Of a DNA stretch of 64,000 nucleotides, positions 42,877-50,254 are shown piece by piece. Each line of letters starts with the position of its first letter. Positions within the stretch are counted from its first letter, which is position 1. The translations under genes and the position numbers were made by a program. The notes below the pieces were generated by a model. The model had not been told where the DNA came from. It saw nothing but the letters and a program-made list of their open reading frames with translations, and did not search any database. This DNA comes from CAZDDB01 sp963843285. GTDB lineage: Bacteria; Acidobacteriota; HRBIN11; JAKEFK01. The DNA is taken from the NCBI GenBank assembly GCA_963843285.1, contig CAWJJO010000012.1:528425-592424 (forward strand). Direction: 5' to 3'.

Positions 42877-42946
42877 GACAATTTGTCTCAAAGCCGAGGC
42901 ATCTTATTGACGAGGTTGTCTCAATTGTGCTGGCAGCAGATTTGCT
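42877..42946 (+). promoter_or_regulatory. Sigma-54 promoter of the cytochrome c gene
   Basis: TGGCAGCAGATTTGCT (42931-42946) fits the consensus and is nearly identical to the promoter at 54356. GACAATTTGTC (42877-42887) ends 44 bases upstream. It is divergent from the receiver-Usp promoter, so the 180-base region serves both genes. Confidence 0.8.
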
Positions 42947-42969
42947 TTCTGAGATCACGGAGGAAATTT

Positions 42970-43326
42970 ATGATCACAAAATTTTTCGCGCTATTCACAC
43001 TTTTACTAGTCTTCCAAGTAGGCATCTTGATCGCTGCAGAAACGGAGCCTGCAGGGAAAAAGATCTTTGTCGATTCGAAATGTCAAATCTGTCACTCGAT
43101 TCAATCGCAAGGTATCGAGAAAAAGGGCGCCGCGGTAAAACCGGACGACAAGAAAGCGCCACCCGATCTTTCCACGGTTGGGGATCAAAGAACGGCCGAT
43201 TGGATTGCGAAATTTGTTGCCAAGAAAGAAGCCATCAACGAGAAGAAGCATCCGAAGGGGTGGACCGGGAAAGAAGAAGACCTGAAGACAATGTCCGAGT
43301 GGCTCGCAACTTTAAAGAAAAAGTGA
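42970..43326 (+). CDS. Small periplasmic cytochrome c
   Basis: A 118-residue protein with a signal peptide (MITKFFALFTLLLVFQVGIL) and one haem site, CQICHSIQSQ, near residue 35. The later MSEWLATLKKK helix, with its methionine, is typical of class I cytochrome c. A Lys-rich insert (KKGAAVKPDDKKAPPDLSTV) lies between haem and axial ligand. It carries electrons in the periplasm, perhaps for the multihaem proteins encoded next to it. GGAGG precedes the start; the gene is under a sigma-54 promoter. The mature protein is small and basic. Confidence 0.85.
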   Translation: MITKFFALFTLLLVFQVGILIAAETEPAGKKIFVDSKCQICHSIQSQGIEKKGAAVKPDDKKAPPDLSTVGDQRTADWIAKFVAKKEAINEKKHPKGWTGKEEDLKTMSEWLATLKKK

Positions 43327-43373
43327 ATGCGACATAAAGAAGTTGTCCGGAGCTGAAACCGGGATCGCGCTTG

Positions 43374-44861
43374 TTATTGGCTTTCCGTGTGGCACTCAGC
43401 GCAAGCCATTTCCTTCCACACGTCTCCGATGTCTACAGGATGTTGAAATTCGAGGCCTTCCGGCGCGATGGTGCTTAGCTGGTCGCCGCTTCCTTGCGCA
43501 ATAATCGTATGACACGAATTGCATTCCCGCGTGATTGTTTTGCCATCGCTGCTTTTATGCATGTCGTCGTGACATCGAAAGCACCCTGGAAAGACCGTGT
43601 GACCGATGTGATTCGGATAGGTTTGCCAGTCTACATGCATTTCCGGGAAGAAATTCTGTGAATAGATTCTCTGCACTTCGGAAATTGCCTGGCGTACCTG
43701 CTTTGGATCGGCGTAGTCGCGGTATTTCTCCATCAACGAAGTATCGATCTTCTTTAGAGCATCCTCGGTGGACTGGTACTTGGCAGATAACACCTGGACG
43801 GCATTCGCCTTGATGGAAGGAAGCGAAGGATTGATATGGCCGGTGCTCATGGACAGATTGACCGCCTGCGCGGGCGGCTTGTAAATATGCGAAGGGCGGT
43901 TGTGACAGTCGATGCAATCCATCACTCGCGGTCGCGCTGCCAGCACCTTTTCAGGCGGAAGCGGGTCTTCGGTAGTCTGGTAAATTGTCACTTTGCCATC
44001 CGGAGCCGTCATGCGCACCCACGGAATGATCAGACGTTGTGGATCGGTGGCAATATATTCCACTTTATTGGCAATATTCATATGCCAGTGGATTCCACCC
44101 ACCGGTCCCTGTCTCGGATCTCCTCCGCCAATCTTCATCAACAAACGGACTGTCCAGGGGCTATTTTGCTCATCGGACAGATAATGCCTGTTATAACGCT
44201 CGGCCGCCCCAAAGAATTTCTGCGGCCAGTGGCACTGTTCACAAGTCTCTTGCGCCGGCCGGAGGTTTTTCACGGGAGTGGGAATCGGAGTCGGATACTT
44301 GTTCAACAACGTAGCATAGACCTGGTAGGATCCGGACAGTTTGGAACGAACAAACCAGTCCGCGCCCGGCCCAATGTGGCATTGAGTGCACATCACTCTT
44401 GCATGAGGCGAATTCTGAAAAGCAGTAAACTCCGGCTTCATCACTGTATGGCAGGTTTGACCGCAGAACTCAACAGATTCCGTGAAATGATATGTCCGGT
44501 AAGTTCCAAACGCAGTAAGCACAAGAAAGACAAACGTAACCGACATCACTACAAGAAAAACGTTGCGGTCGCGGGGAATATTGAAATCGATTCGCAAATG
44601 ACGCGGAATTTCGCCCGGCGCAAGTCTCCGCCTTCTGGAGCGTTCCCGCAGTATGCCGACCAGAATCAACAACAACCCTGTCGTCAAGAAAGCGGGCGCA
44701 ATGATATAAGTCAGAATCCCGAGATATGGATGTTCGAATCCACGATACGAATCATAGGCGATCAGACTGAGTACCGCGAAGAAGCTGGAGGCAGCTATGA
44801 GAATACCGAGTAAGCTGATCCAATTCGCAATTAAGGGCGGAGTTTCAGATTCTTCAGCCAT
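43374..44861 (-). CDS. NapC/NirT-type multihaem membrane cytochrome c
   Basis: A 495-residue protein with two N-terminal membrane helices (LLGILIAASSFFAVLSLIAY and a second near 50) and a third near 95. Then come seven haem sites: CGQTCH (CxxxCH, as often in the first site), CTQCH, CEQCH, CIDCH, CFRCH, CNSCH and CAECH. NapC/NirT proteins take electrons from menaquinol and pass them to periplasmic reductases. It is longer than four-haem NapC because of the C-terminal haem-rich part. It is divergent from the decahaem-type b561 gene, so the pair probably forms one electron-transfer system. The ATG at 44861 is preferred. Confidence 0.88.
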   Translation of the reverse strand: MAEESETPPLIANWISLLGILIAASSFFAVLSLIAYDSYRGFEHPYLGILTYIIAPAFLTTGLLLILVGILRERSRRRRLAPGEIPRHLRIDFNIPRDRNVFLVVMSVTFVFLVLTAFGTYRTYHFTESVEFCGQTCHTVMKPEFTAFQNSPHARVMCTQCHIGPGADWFVRSKLSGSYQVYATLLNKYPTPIPTPVKNLRPAQETCEQCHWPQKFFGAAERYNRHYLSDEQNSPWTVRLLMKIGGGDPRQGPVGGIHWHMNIANKVEYIATDPQRLIIPWVRMTAPDGKVTIYQTTEDPLPPEKVLAARPRVMDCIDCHNRPSHIYKPPAQAVNLSMSTGHINPSLPSIKANAVQVLSAKYQSTEDALKKIDTSLMEKYRDYADPKQVRQAISEVQRIYSQNFFPEMHVDWQTYPNHIGHTVFPGCFRCHDDMHKSSDGKTITRECNSCHTIIAQGSGDQLSTIAPEGLEFQHPVDIGDVWKEMACAECHTESQ

Positions 44862-44910
44862 TGTGTTCGACAATCATTCCGTAGTTTCTCAACAACGGAG
44901 TATATCACTA

Positions 44911-47022
44911 GTGATTCGTTCATCGATGTCAATCAATCTGTACAAATCGCGGATCAGGAACGCCGACAGAAGAGTTTTTCCTTTCCTGGTTCTCTTCATT
45001 CTTTTCTTTGCTCTGGTCCCCTTTCTCCAATCGACAGAAGCGCAACCCACCGAAGAAATCGATCTATCCAACCAGGCGTGTCTCGATTGTCACAATGATC
45101 CAACTCTGACGAAGGAAGTAAATGGAAAGGAAGTCTCTGTTTTCGTGGATACGGGCAAATTTCAGAAATCGGTACATGCCGACATCGATTGCGTTTCCTG
45201 CCACGCGGATATCAGCGAAATACCCCATTCCGATTCTCTGCAGAAGGTGGACTGCGCCGGTTGCCACGCAGAAGAGACGAACATCTATTTGAAGAGCACA
45301 CACGGGAAAGCCCACACGCAAAAGATTCCGGAGGCCCCGGATTGTAGGACCTGCCATGGGAATCACGACATTCTCCCGAAATCTGATCCGGCTTCCAAAA
45401 CACATCCGCTGCACCAGATCGAGATTTGTACCTCTTGCCACATGAATCCGAAGATCGCGGGAAAGTACAATCTGCCTGCGTCCGACAAAATCGAAGCCTA
45501 TAAGACCGGCATTCATGGCCGCGGTATGCTGAAAAGCGGTCTGCTTGTTTCCGCGAATTGTGTTACCTGTCACACCGCGCACAATGTTCGCCCGAAGACA
45601 GATCCCGAATCCACCATCTATTGGTCCAAGATTCCGGAGCTGTGCGGAACCTGTCATTTGGGAATCCTGGAAGCCTTCAAAGATAGCGAGCATGGAAAGG
45701 TCTGGAGAAAGAAGTCGCCGCTTGGCCCCGGCTGCATTACGTGCCACGGCACGCACGGGATTCTCGATCCGGTTACCTTCGAATTTCAACTACAGATACC
45801 AAATCTTTGCGGACAATGCCACAAAATGAAGGGAGGTACATACAAAGATAATTTCCATGGCCAGGTAACTGCCCTTGGCTTCATCCAGTCGGCCACGTGC
45901 GCAAATTGCCATACTCCTCATAAGAATCTGAAGAAGGAGAATCCGCTTTCCACCGTTCATCCCGCGAATCTGCAGAAGACTTGCGGCGCTTGCCATGGGC
46001 AGGTTTCAGCCGCTTACGTCACCTACGACCCACACATGAATCCGAGAGACCCGGCCGAAAACAAGGCCGTTCACTATATATGGCTTTTCTTCATTACTAT
46101 GATCTATTTCGTTTTCGGATTCTTCGGACTCCATTACCTGCTGTGGTTCATTCGCTCCATGGTTGGCTTCCTGAGAGGTGAATTCAAAACGGAGTCCGCA
46201 GACGCGGACACCCGCTTTGTTCGACGCTTTGCCACTCCTCATATTTGGGTCCATATTGCGGTGGCCACCACTTTCACAGTGCTCTCCATTACCGGTTTCA
46301 CGATCTATTTCCACGATTCACACTGGGCTCAGACCACTGCAAAAATACTGGGCGGTATCGGTTTCATGCGATATCTTCACCGGTTTTCCGCGATCGTCAC
46401 ATTCGGTTACGCTTTCTTTCATGCCGGTTACCTTGCATATCTCTGGTTCGTGAAGCGAGAACGAAACTTCCTGCTCGGACCGGGATCGATGGTTCCTACA
46501 GGAAAAGATATCGGCGATTTTTTCCGAAACATGCGCTGGTTCCTTTTTCTCGGTCCGCTGCCGAAATTTGATCGATTTACGTACTGGGAAAAGCTTGAGT
46601 ATCTGGTGGAGTGGTGGGGAGTGCCGGTCATCGGAATCTCCGGATTGGCTCTCTGGTTTCCGAAATTCTTCACCTCGTTTCTGCCGGGATGGGTGCTGAA
46701 TGCGGCACAGGTCGTGCACACGTATGAAGCCTTCCTTGCTGCCGGATATGTGTTCTTATTCCACTTCTTCATTGCCCACCTTCGTCCGGAATGCTTTCCG
46801 ATAGATCACGTCATCTTCACCGGCCGCATTCCCCTGGAACGGTTTCGGCATGAGCGACCGCTGGAGTATGAGCGCCTGGTAGCTGGCGGGGAATTGGAAA
46901 AATATTTCGAAAGCGCGCCGACTCGAAATCAACTTCGATTCTCTTCCGCATTCGGCTTCATCATCGTTGTCGCAGGTCTCGTACTAATGATCGCTATTTT
47001 GAAAAGCATTTTCCTCGGTTAG
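44911..47022 (+). CDS. Multihaem cytochrome c fused to a cytochrome b561-type membrane domain
   Basis: About 703 residues. After a signal-anchor (FPFLVLFILFFALVPFL), residues 45-420 contain eleven CxxCH haem sites, such as CLDCH, CVSCH, CRTCH, CITCH and CGACH. The rest has several membrane helices with histidines suited to haem b (VHYIWLFFITMIYFVF, HIWVHIAVATTFTVL, RYLHRFSAIVTFGYAFFHAG, VVHTYEAFLAAGYVFLFHFF). Such fusions move electrons between quinones and the periplasm. The substrate or terminal acceptor is not known. GTG 44911 has a GGAG site ten bases ahead; ATG 44926 is the alternative. No sigma-54 promoter is seen. Confidence 0.85.
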   Translation: MIRSSMSINLYKSRIRNADRRVFPFLVLFILFFALVPFLQSTEAQPTEEIDLSNQACLDCHNDPTLTKEVNGKEVSVFVDTGKFQKSVHADIDCVSCHADISEIPHSDSLQKVDCAGCHAEETNIYLKSTHGKAHTQKIPEAPDCRTCHGNHDILPKSDPASKTHPLHQIEICTSCHMNPKIAGKYNLPASDKIEAYKTGIHGRGMLKSGLLVSANCVTCHTAHNVRPKTDPESTIYWSKIPELCGTCHLGILEAFKDSEHGKVWRKKSPLGPGCITCHGTHGILDPVTFEFQLQIPNLCGQCHKMKGGTYKDNFHGQVTALGFIQSATCANCHTPHKNLKKENPLSTVHPANLQKTCGACHGQVSAAYVTYDPHMNPRDPAENKAVHYIWLFFITMIYFVFGFFGLHYLLWFIRSMVGFLRGEFKTESADADTRFVRRFATPHIWVHIAVATTFTVLSITGFTIYFHDSHWAQTTAKILGGIGFMRYLHRFSAIVTFGYAFFHAGYLAYLWFVKRERNFLLGPGSMVPTGKDIGDFFRNMRWFLFLGPLPKFDRFTYWEKLEYLVEWWGVPVIGISGLALWFPKFFTSFLPGWVLNAAQVVHTYEAFLAAGYVFLFHFFIAHLRPECFPIDHVIFTGRIPLERFRHERPLEYERLVAGGELEKYFESAPTRNQLRFSSAFGFIIVVAGLVLMIAILKSIFLG

Positions 47023-47158
47023 TGAATTCGGGCTTTCGAATGTAGTGAAATTTCAGGAAAATGAGCAACAAAGCCGACCCGCCATTCGTTGCACCCGATA
47101 ATGATGATTAGATTCGCGCGCGGGCGACGGTGTGTGTATCGGTGCGGTTTGCAAAGCT

Positions 47159-47169
47159 GACAGAAAGTC
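47159..47169. promoter_or_regulatory. Orphan GAC-N5-GTC palindrome
   Basis: GACAGAAAGTC within GCTGACAGAAAGTCGTA closely resembles the element at 30106 (TGACGGAAAGTCGTA). No GG-N10-GC promoter follows it before the gene at 47310. The rest of the 47023-47309 interval holds nothing else I recognise. Confidence 0.35.
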
Positions 47170-47309
47170 GTACTATATTATTCAGGAGAGAGATTTCCTT
47201 CATTACAAACTGTCGCTTCCGGCTGACTTCTTGGCCTGAATGGCCATTGCGCAATTCCGCGGCAATCCAATAGTCCCTGCCTGTGGGCGACAAAACCAGG
47301 AGGTTCGGC

Positions 47310-48065
47310 ATGAAGATTGTGGTTATTGGCGGCAGCGGGCTCATCGGAAAAAAACTTGTGAATCACCTTCGCCAACACGGCCACGAAGTCGTCGCGGCGT
47401 CACTCTCTTCAGGTGTCAACATTCTCACCGGTGAGGGGCTGGCTGAAGCGCTTACAGGCGCTCAGGTCGTTGTCGACGTGACGAACTCGCCTTCGTTTGA
47501 GGACAAGGCAGTTTTGGAGTTCTTCGAGACGGCGGGGCACAAACTCCTCATCGCGGAAGCGGCCGCCGGCGTGGGACATCACGTTGCGCTGTCGGTTGTC
47601 GGCGCCGATCGCCTTCCTGCAAGTGGTTACCTCCGCGCGAAGATGGCTCAAGAAAACCTGATCAAGTCCTCCAAGATTCCTTATACGATCCTCCGCTCAA
47701 CGCAGTTCTTTGAGTTTGTGAGCGGCATCGCACAATCTGCCACCGAAGGGCAAACGGTTCGTTTGCCATCTGCCCTTGTGCAGCCCATCGCGTCGAACGA
47801 CGTAGCTGTCGCACTGGCCGACGTCGCTGTCCAGGAACCGTTGAACGGCACAGTCGAGCTGGCGGGTCCCGAACCGATACATCTCGACGAATTCGTCCGA
47901 CGTTTCTTGAGCGCAAACCGAGACGCACGGAAGGTCACCACAGACGTCCATGCGCGCTACTTCGGCACAGAATTAAACGATCGAAGCCTCACCCCCGGCG
48001 ACAATCCGCTCATCGGTCCGACGCGTTTTGAGGAATGGCTCAGCCGCTCCGTACTTCAGGCATAA
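47310..48065 (+). CDS. NAD(P)-binding atypical SDR (NmrA-like)
   Basis: A 251-residue protein with GGSGLIGKKLVNHLRQHGHE, the GxxGxxG dinucleotide-binding motif of atypical short-chain dehydrogenases. VVVDVTNSPSFEDKAVLEFF, HHVALSVVGADRLPASGYLR, KSSKIPYTILRSTQFFEFV and VELAGPEPIHLDEFVRRFL match NmrA/NAD(P)H-quinone-sensor-type proteins. The catalytic Tyr of classic SDRs is not in the YxxxK form, so it may sense redox state or act on small substrates. It has a good AGGAGG site and is followed after 21 bases by a DinB protein. It has no sigma-54 promoter. Confidence 0.8.
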   Translation: MKIVVIGGSGLIGKKLVNHLRQHGHEVVAASLSSGVNILTGEGLAEALTGAQVVVDVTNSPSFEDKAVLEFFETAGHKLLIAEAAAGVGHHVALSVVGADRLPASGYLRAKMAQENLIKSSKIPYTILRSTQFFEFVSGIAQSATEGQTVRLPSALVQPIASNDVAVALADVAVQEPLNGTVELAGPEPIHLDEFVRRFLSANRDARKVTTDVHARYFGTELNDRSLTPGDNPLIGPTRFEEWLSRSVLQA

Positions 48066-48086
48066 GGGACCAGGCACAGGAGCTGG

Positions 48087-48665
48087 ATGAGCAGCGAGAA
48101 TCAGCCATCAGACATTAGAAGTTATACGGAAGAGCTGCGCGCCGTATTGAAGAGCCAGTATCACGCTACACTCGCGATGCTGCGTGAAACAATCGAAGGA
48201 TGTCCTGATGAGTTGTGGTTCTCCAAGGAATACACGAATTCATTCTGGCAGATTGCATATCATTCATTATTCTTCGCGCATCTGTACATGCAACCGAATG
48301 AAGCCGCTTTTCGCCCCTGGGAACATCACCAATCCGACGTCCAGAATCCGGATGGCATACCAGGCCCGCCAGATCCAAATAGCGCGCTGCCGTTGATCCC
48401 CAGACCGTACACGAGGGCAGAAGTATTGGCTTATTGGAGCGTTTGCGAACAGATGGTTGATCGTGCCGTTGACGCGCTCGATCTCCGCAGTCCAGACAGT
48501 GGATTCAGCTGGTATAAGGTGTCAAAGTTAGAGCATCAAATCATCAATATTCGCCACATCGAGCACCACATGGCGCAACTGGCAGATCGGTTGCGTTCCT
48601 CTGCCGGCACAGGTGTGAAGTGGGTGGGGGCGGCCAGCGGGGCTGACTCGAACGCGGCAGAATAA
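48087..48665 (+). CDS. DinB/YfiT-like metal-binding four-helix protein
   Basis: A 192-residue helical protein. FWQIAYHSLFFAHLYM, with a histidine in helix 2, and NIRHIEHHMAQLADRLR, with paired histidines in helix 4, are the metal ligands of the DinB superfamily; helix 1 begins LRAVLKSQYHATLAMLRETI. Members include mycothiol/bacillithiol-dependent transferases and unassigned stress proteins. Function here is unknown. It follows the SDR gene closely and probably shares its transcript. Confidence 0.75.
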   Translation: MSSENQPSDIRSYTEELRAVLKSQYHATLAMLRETIEGCPDELWFSKEYTNSFWQIAYHSLFFAHLYMQPNEAAFRPWEHHQSDVQNPDGIPGPPDPNSALPLIPRPYTRAEVLAYWSVCEQMVDRAVDALDLRSPDSGFSWYKVSKLEHQIINIRHIEHHMAQLADRLRSSAGTGVKWVGAASGADSNAAE

Positions 48666-48704
48666 CAAAACGGCCTTGGGATCGCGACCCAACAAGTTAC
48701 TGCA

Positions 48705-49172
48705 CTAATACTCCCAATCGATCCGTGGCTCAACGGTGACTTCCGTTCGCACAGAATTGGAAATCAGGCAGCTATGATTCGCATCCTGAAGCACCGTCTC
48801 GGTGCGTTTGAGCGCTTCCTCATCCCGAATCACAATCAATGGCCGCACGATCACCTTCGTAAACTGATATCTATCCTCAACAAACTCAAGGACCCCTTCC
48901 GCAGTGCTCGTGTACGAGGTAACGGGAATCCTGGCACGCTCCGCAAACGTCAGGAATGTCGCCATTAAGCAGGATTCAATTGCCGCAACGTACATATCCT
49001 CCGGAGTCCAAATTCCCGGTTCGCCTTTGAATTCTGGCGGACTCGAAACGCTGAATCCGGGTTTCCCATCCGAGTGCACAATCCCTTTCTTCTTGCCAAC
49101 CCAGGATAGATTTGTATGGTACAAGAACGTCTTGTGTTTCAGTTGTGTCTTTGACAGTCCTGACGGTTCCAT
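48705..49172 (-). CDS. OsmC family protein
   Basis: A 155-residue OsmC/Ohr-type protein. FSVSSPPEFKGEPGIWTPEDM precedes the family's first helix, MYVAAIESCLMATFLTFAER carries the first redox cysteine, and QDANHSCLISNSVRTEVTV the second. OsmC and Ohr reduce organic hydroperoxides with this cysteine pair. The ATG at 49172 is chosen because GGAGGAAAAA precedes it; a longer frame would run through the sigma-54 promoter. It is divergent from the structured RNA, sharing a palindrome-containing control region. It probably protects against peroxide in the stress regulon. Confidence 0.85.
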   Translation of the reverse strand: MEPSGLSKTQLKHKTFLYHTNLSWVGKKKGIVHSDGKPGFSVSSPPEFKGEPGIWTPEDMYVAAIESCLMATFLTFAERARIPVTSYTSTAEGVLEFVEDRYQFTKVIVRPLIVIRDEEALKRTETVLQDANHSCLISNSVRTEVTVEPRIDWEY

Positions 49173-49202
49173 TTTTTCCTCCATTTCTAGAGAAGCATAT
49201 AC

Positions 49203-49292
49203 AGCAAGGAACGTGCCCGCATCGCTCCTCTGCAACTGACCCTGCTTCAAGTCAGAACAGATGCCGACTTGTCAGTAAATTGACAAAATGTT
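49203..49292 (-). promoter_or_regulatory. Sigma-54 promoter of the osmC-like gene
   Basis: Minus strand GGGCACGTTCCTTGCT (49203-49218) fits GG-N10-GC with a TTGCT -12 box. GACAAAATGTT (49282-49292), a one-mismatch form of the palindrome, starts 64 bases upstream. A further everted pair, TTGTCA-N6-TGACAA, overlaps it. Confidence 0.7.
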
Positions 49293-49326
49293 TCGTCAGC
49301 ACTCAGAATGTTCCCTCGAATGGACA

Positions 49327-49342
49327 CGGCATGGTTCTTGCG
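49327..49342 (+). promoter_or_regulatory. Sigma-54 promoter of the structured RNA
   Basis: CGGCATGGTTCTTGCG has GG and GC ten bases apart. The imperfect palindrome at 49282-49292 ends 35 bases before it. The predicted start, near 49353, coincides with the beginning of the stem-loop RNA. Confidence 0.65.
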
Positions 49343-49352
49343 GAATTATGTA

Positions 49353-49475
49353 GGTAGCGGCGAACCGGAAGGACGACGCGATGGTGATAACAGACTCCGG
49401 GGCAGCAACCCGGATGCGATAACACCTCTAAGCAAGTAGCCGCAAAGAGCTATAGTTAATCCGGTTCGCCGCTTC
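49353..49475 (+). ncRNA. Candidate sigma-54-dependent structured RNA
   Basis: A perfect 13-base closing stem, AGCGGCGAACCGG (49356-49368) with CCGGTTCGCCGCT (49461-49473), encloses about 92 bases. Inside, CCGGG/CCCGG encloses GCAGCAA, and GGTGATAACA mirrors GCGATAACACC, giving a GGTG/CACC helix. A further TAGC/GCTA stem lies near 49437. No coding frame with a ribosome binding site fits. A sigma-54 promoter ends eleven bases upstream, so transcription would begin just at the stem. No terminator hairpin with a U tract follows, so the 3' end is uncertain. It matches no RNA family I know. Confidence 0.6.
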
Positions 49476-49575
49476 AACTTTCAAAACATCTCGAAAAAGA
49501 CAATTCTTGCGGGACTCATCGCCAAGCAATCAGTTTAGCAGGAATCTCCGCAGGAGAATTAAAACGGAAAAGAAA

Positions 49576-50118
49576 TCAATTGTAAACTTGTAGCTGCTCT
49601 TCAGACTCCCTGGACGCTTCCCGCAAACTGCTCCAGGGATCGATGGCCTTTGAATAGTGACAAATTGGGACTTTTCCGCACCAGGGATTCAACCAAAAGT
49701 AATCAGCAAAAGTGGAATTGAGGATCAGCTTTACTGCGGCTAAAACCTTTTGATCGGGAGTGAATTTCAGGATTGGTCTAATCGTTTGCAGTACGCGCAA
49801 GGCAATTTGATCCAGAAAGAAGTCCACTTTGAAAGGCAAAATCAGATGACGGATCCTATCTTCCAAATGGCCGGCATGTCCGGGGTTCAGCGGATATGCT
49901 TCATCGTTGCAGATTCCGGAGATACCGCAAGCGTCATAGGCTCTCAAGAAAGGCAAAAATGATTGGAGGATTTCATTTCTGAATTCCGGGTAGTACTCGC
50001 GATTGATTTGTTCGGAATCCAGGCGATGCTGAATCAGAAACCAGGCTCTTGATGCGGCTATTTCAATCACATCTTCCACGGACATCGTTTTGGGCATCCT
50101 GATCTGATATCGGTACAT
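49576..50118 (-). CDS. Unknown protein, paralogue of the one at 35657
   Basis: A 180-residue soluble protein starting MYRYQIRMPKTMSVEDVIEI. It shares with the 35657 protein the RYQIR start, a central CGISGIC, and a C-terminal NPWCGKVPICHY. Conserved cysteines may bind a metal. The ATG at 50118 follows GGAGGGTTT, and a sigma-54 promoter at 50150 lies just upstream, ruling out the longer frame. Being present twice under the same kind of promoter suggests a core role in the regulon. Function is unknown. Confidence 0.65.
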   Translation of the reverse strand: MYRYQIRMPKTMSVEDVIEIAASRAWFLIQHRLDSEQINREYYPEFRNEILQSFLPFLRAYDACGISGICNDEAYPLNPGHAGHLEDRIRHLILPFKVDFFLDQIALRVLQTIRPILKFTPDQKVLAAVKLILNSTFADYFWLNPWCGKVPICHYSKAIDPWSSLREASRESEEQLQVYN

Positions 50119-50149
50119 AAACCCTCCATTTTTCTCTGGCCTGCTACTG

Positions 50150-50238
50150 TGCAATAAAGATGCCATAAGTGAAGCTCGGACGATCTGATTTCTCCCAGAA
50201 TCGACACAATTAGATTGTCATTCCTTTGCCAAAATGTC
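50150..50238 (-). promoter_or_regulatory. Sigma-54 promoter of the unknown paralogue gene
   Basis: Minus strand TGGCATCTTTATTGCA (50150-50165) is a full match to the consensus. GCCAAAATGTC (50228-50238), one mismatch from the palindrome seen at 33656, lies 63 bases upstream. A longer GACA-N9-TGTC pair (50203-50219) lies between. Confidence 0.75.
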
Positions 50239-50254
50239 AGGGCTCGAACGACAA

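Noticed and set aside
47221..47309. Sigma-54 promoter for the NmrA-like gene, suggested by TGGCC and TTGCG
   Set aside because: GG and GC are not ten bases apart in any register, so only the upstream palindrome is recorded.
49353..49475. Resemblance to a c-di-GMP (GEMM) riboswitch, from GTAGGTAGCGG and CCGCAAAGAGC segments
   Set aside because: The pieces are in the wrong order and the conserved GEMM core is absent; there is no gene directly downstream on that strand.
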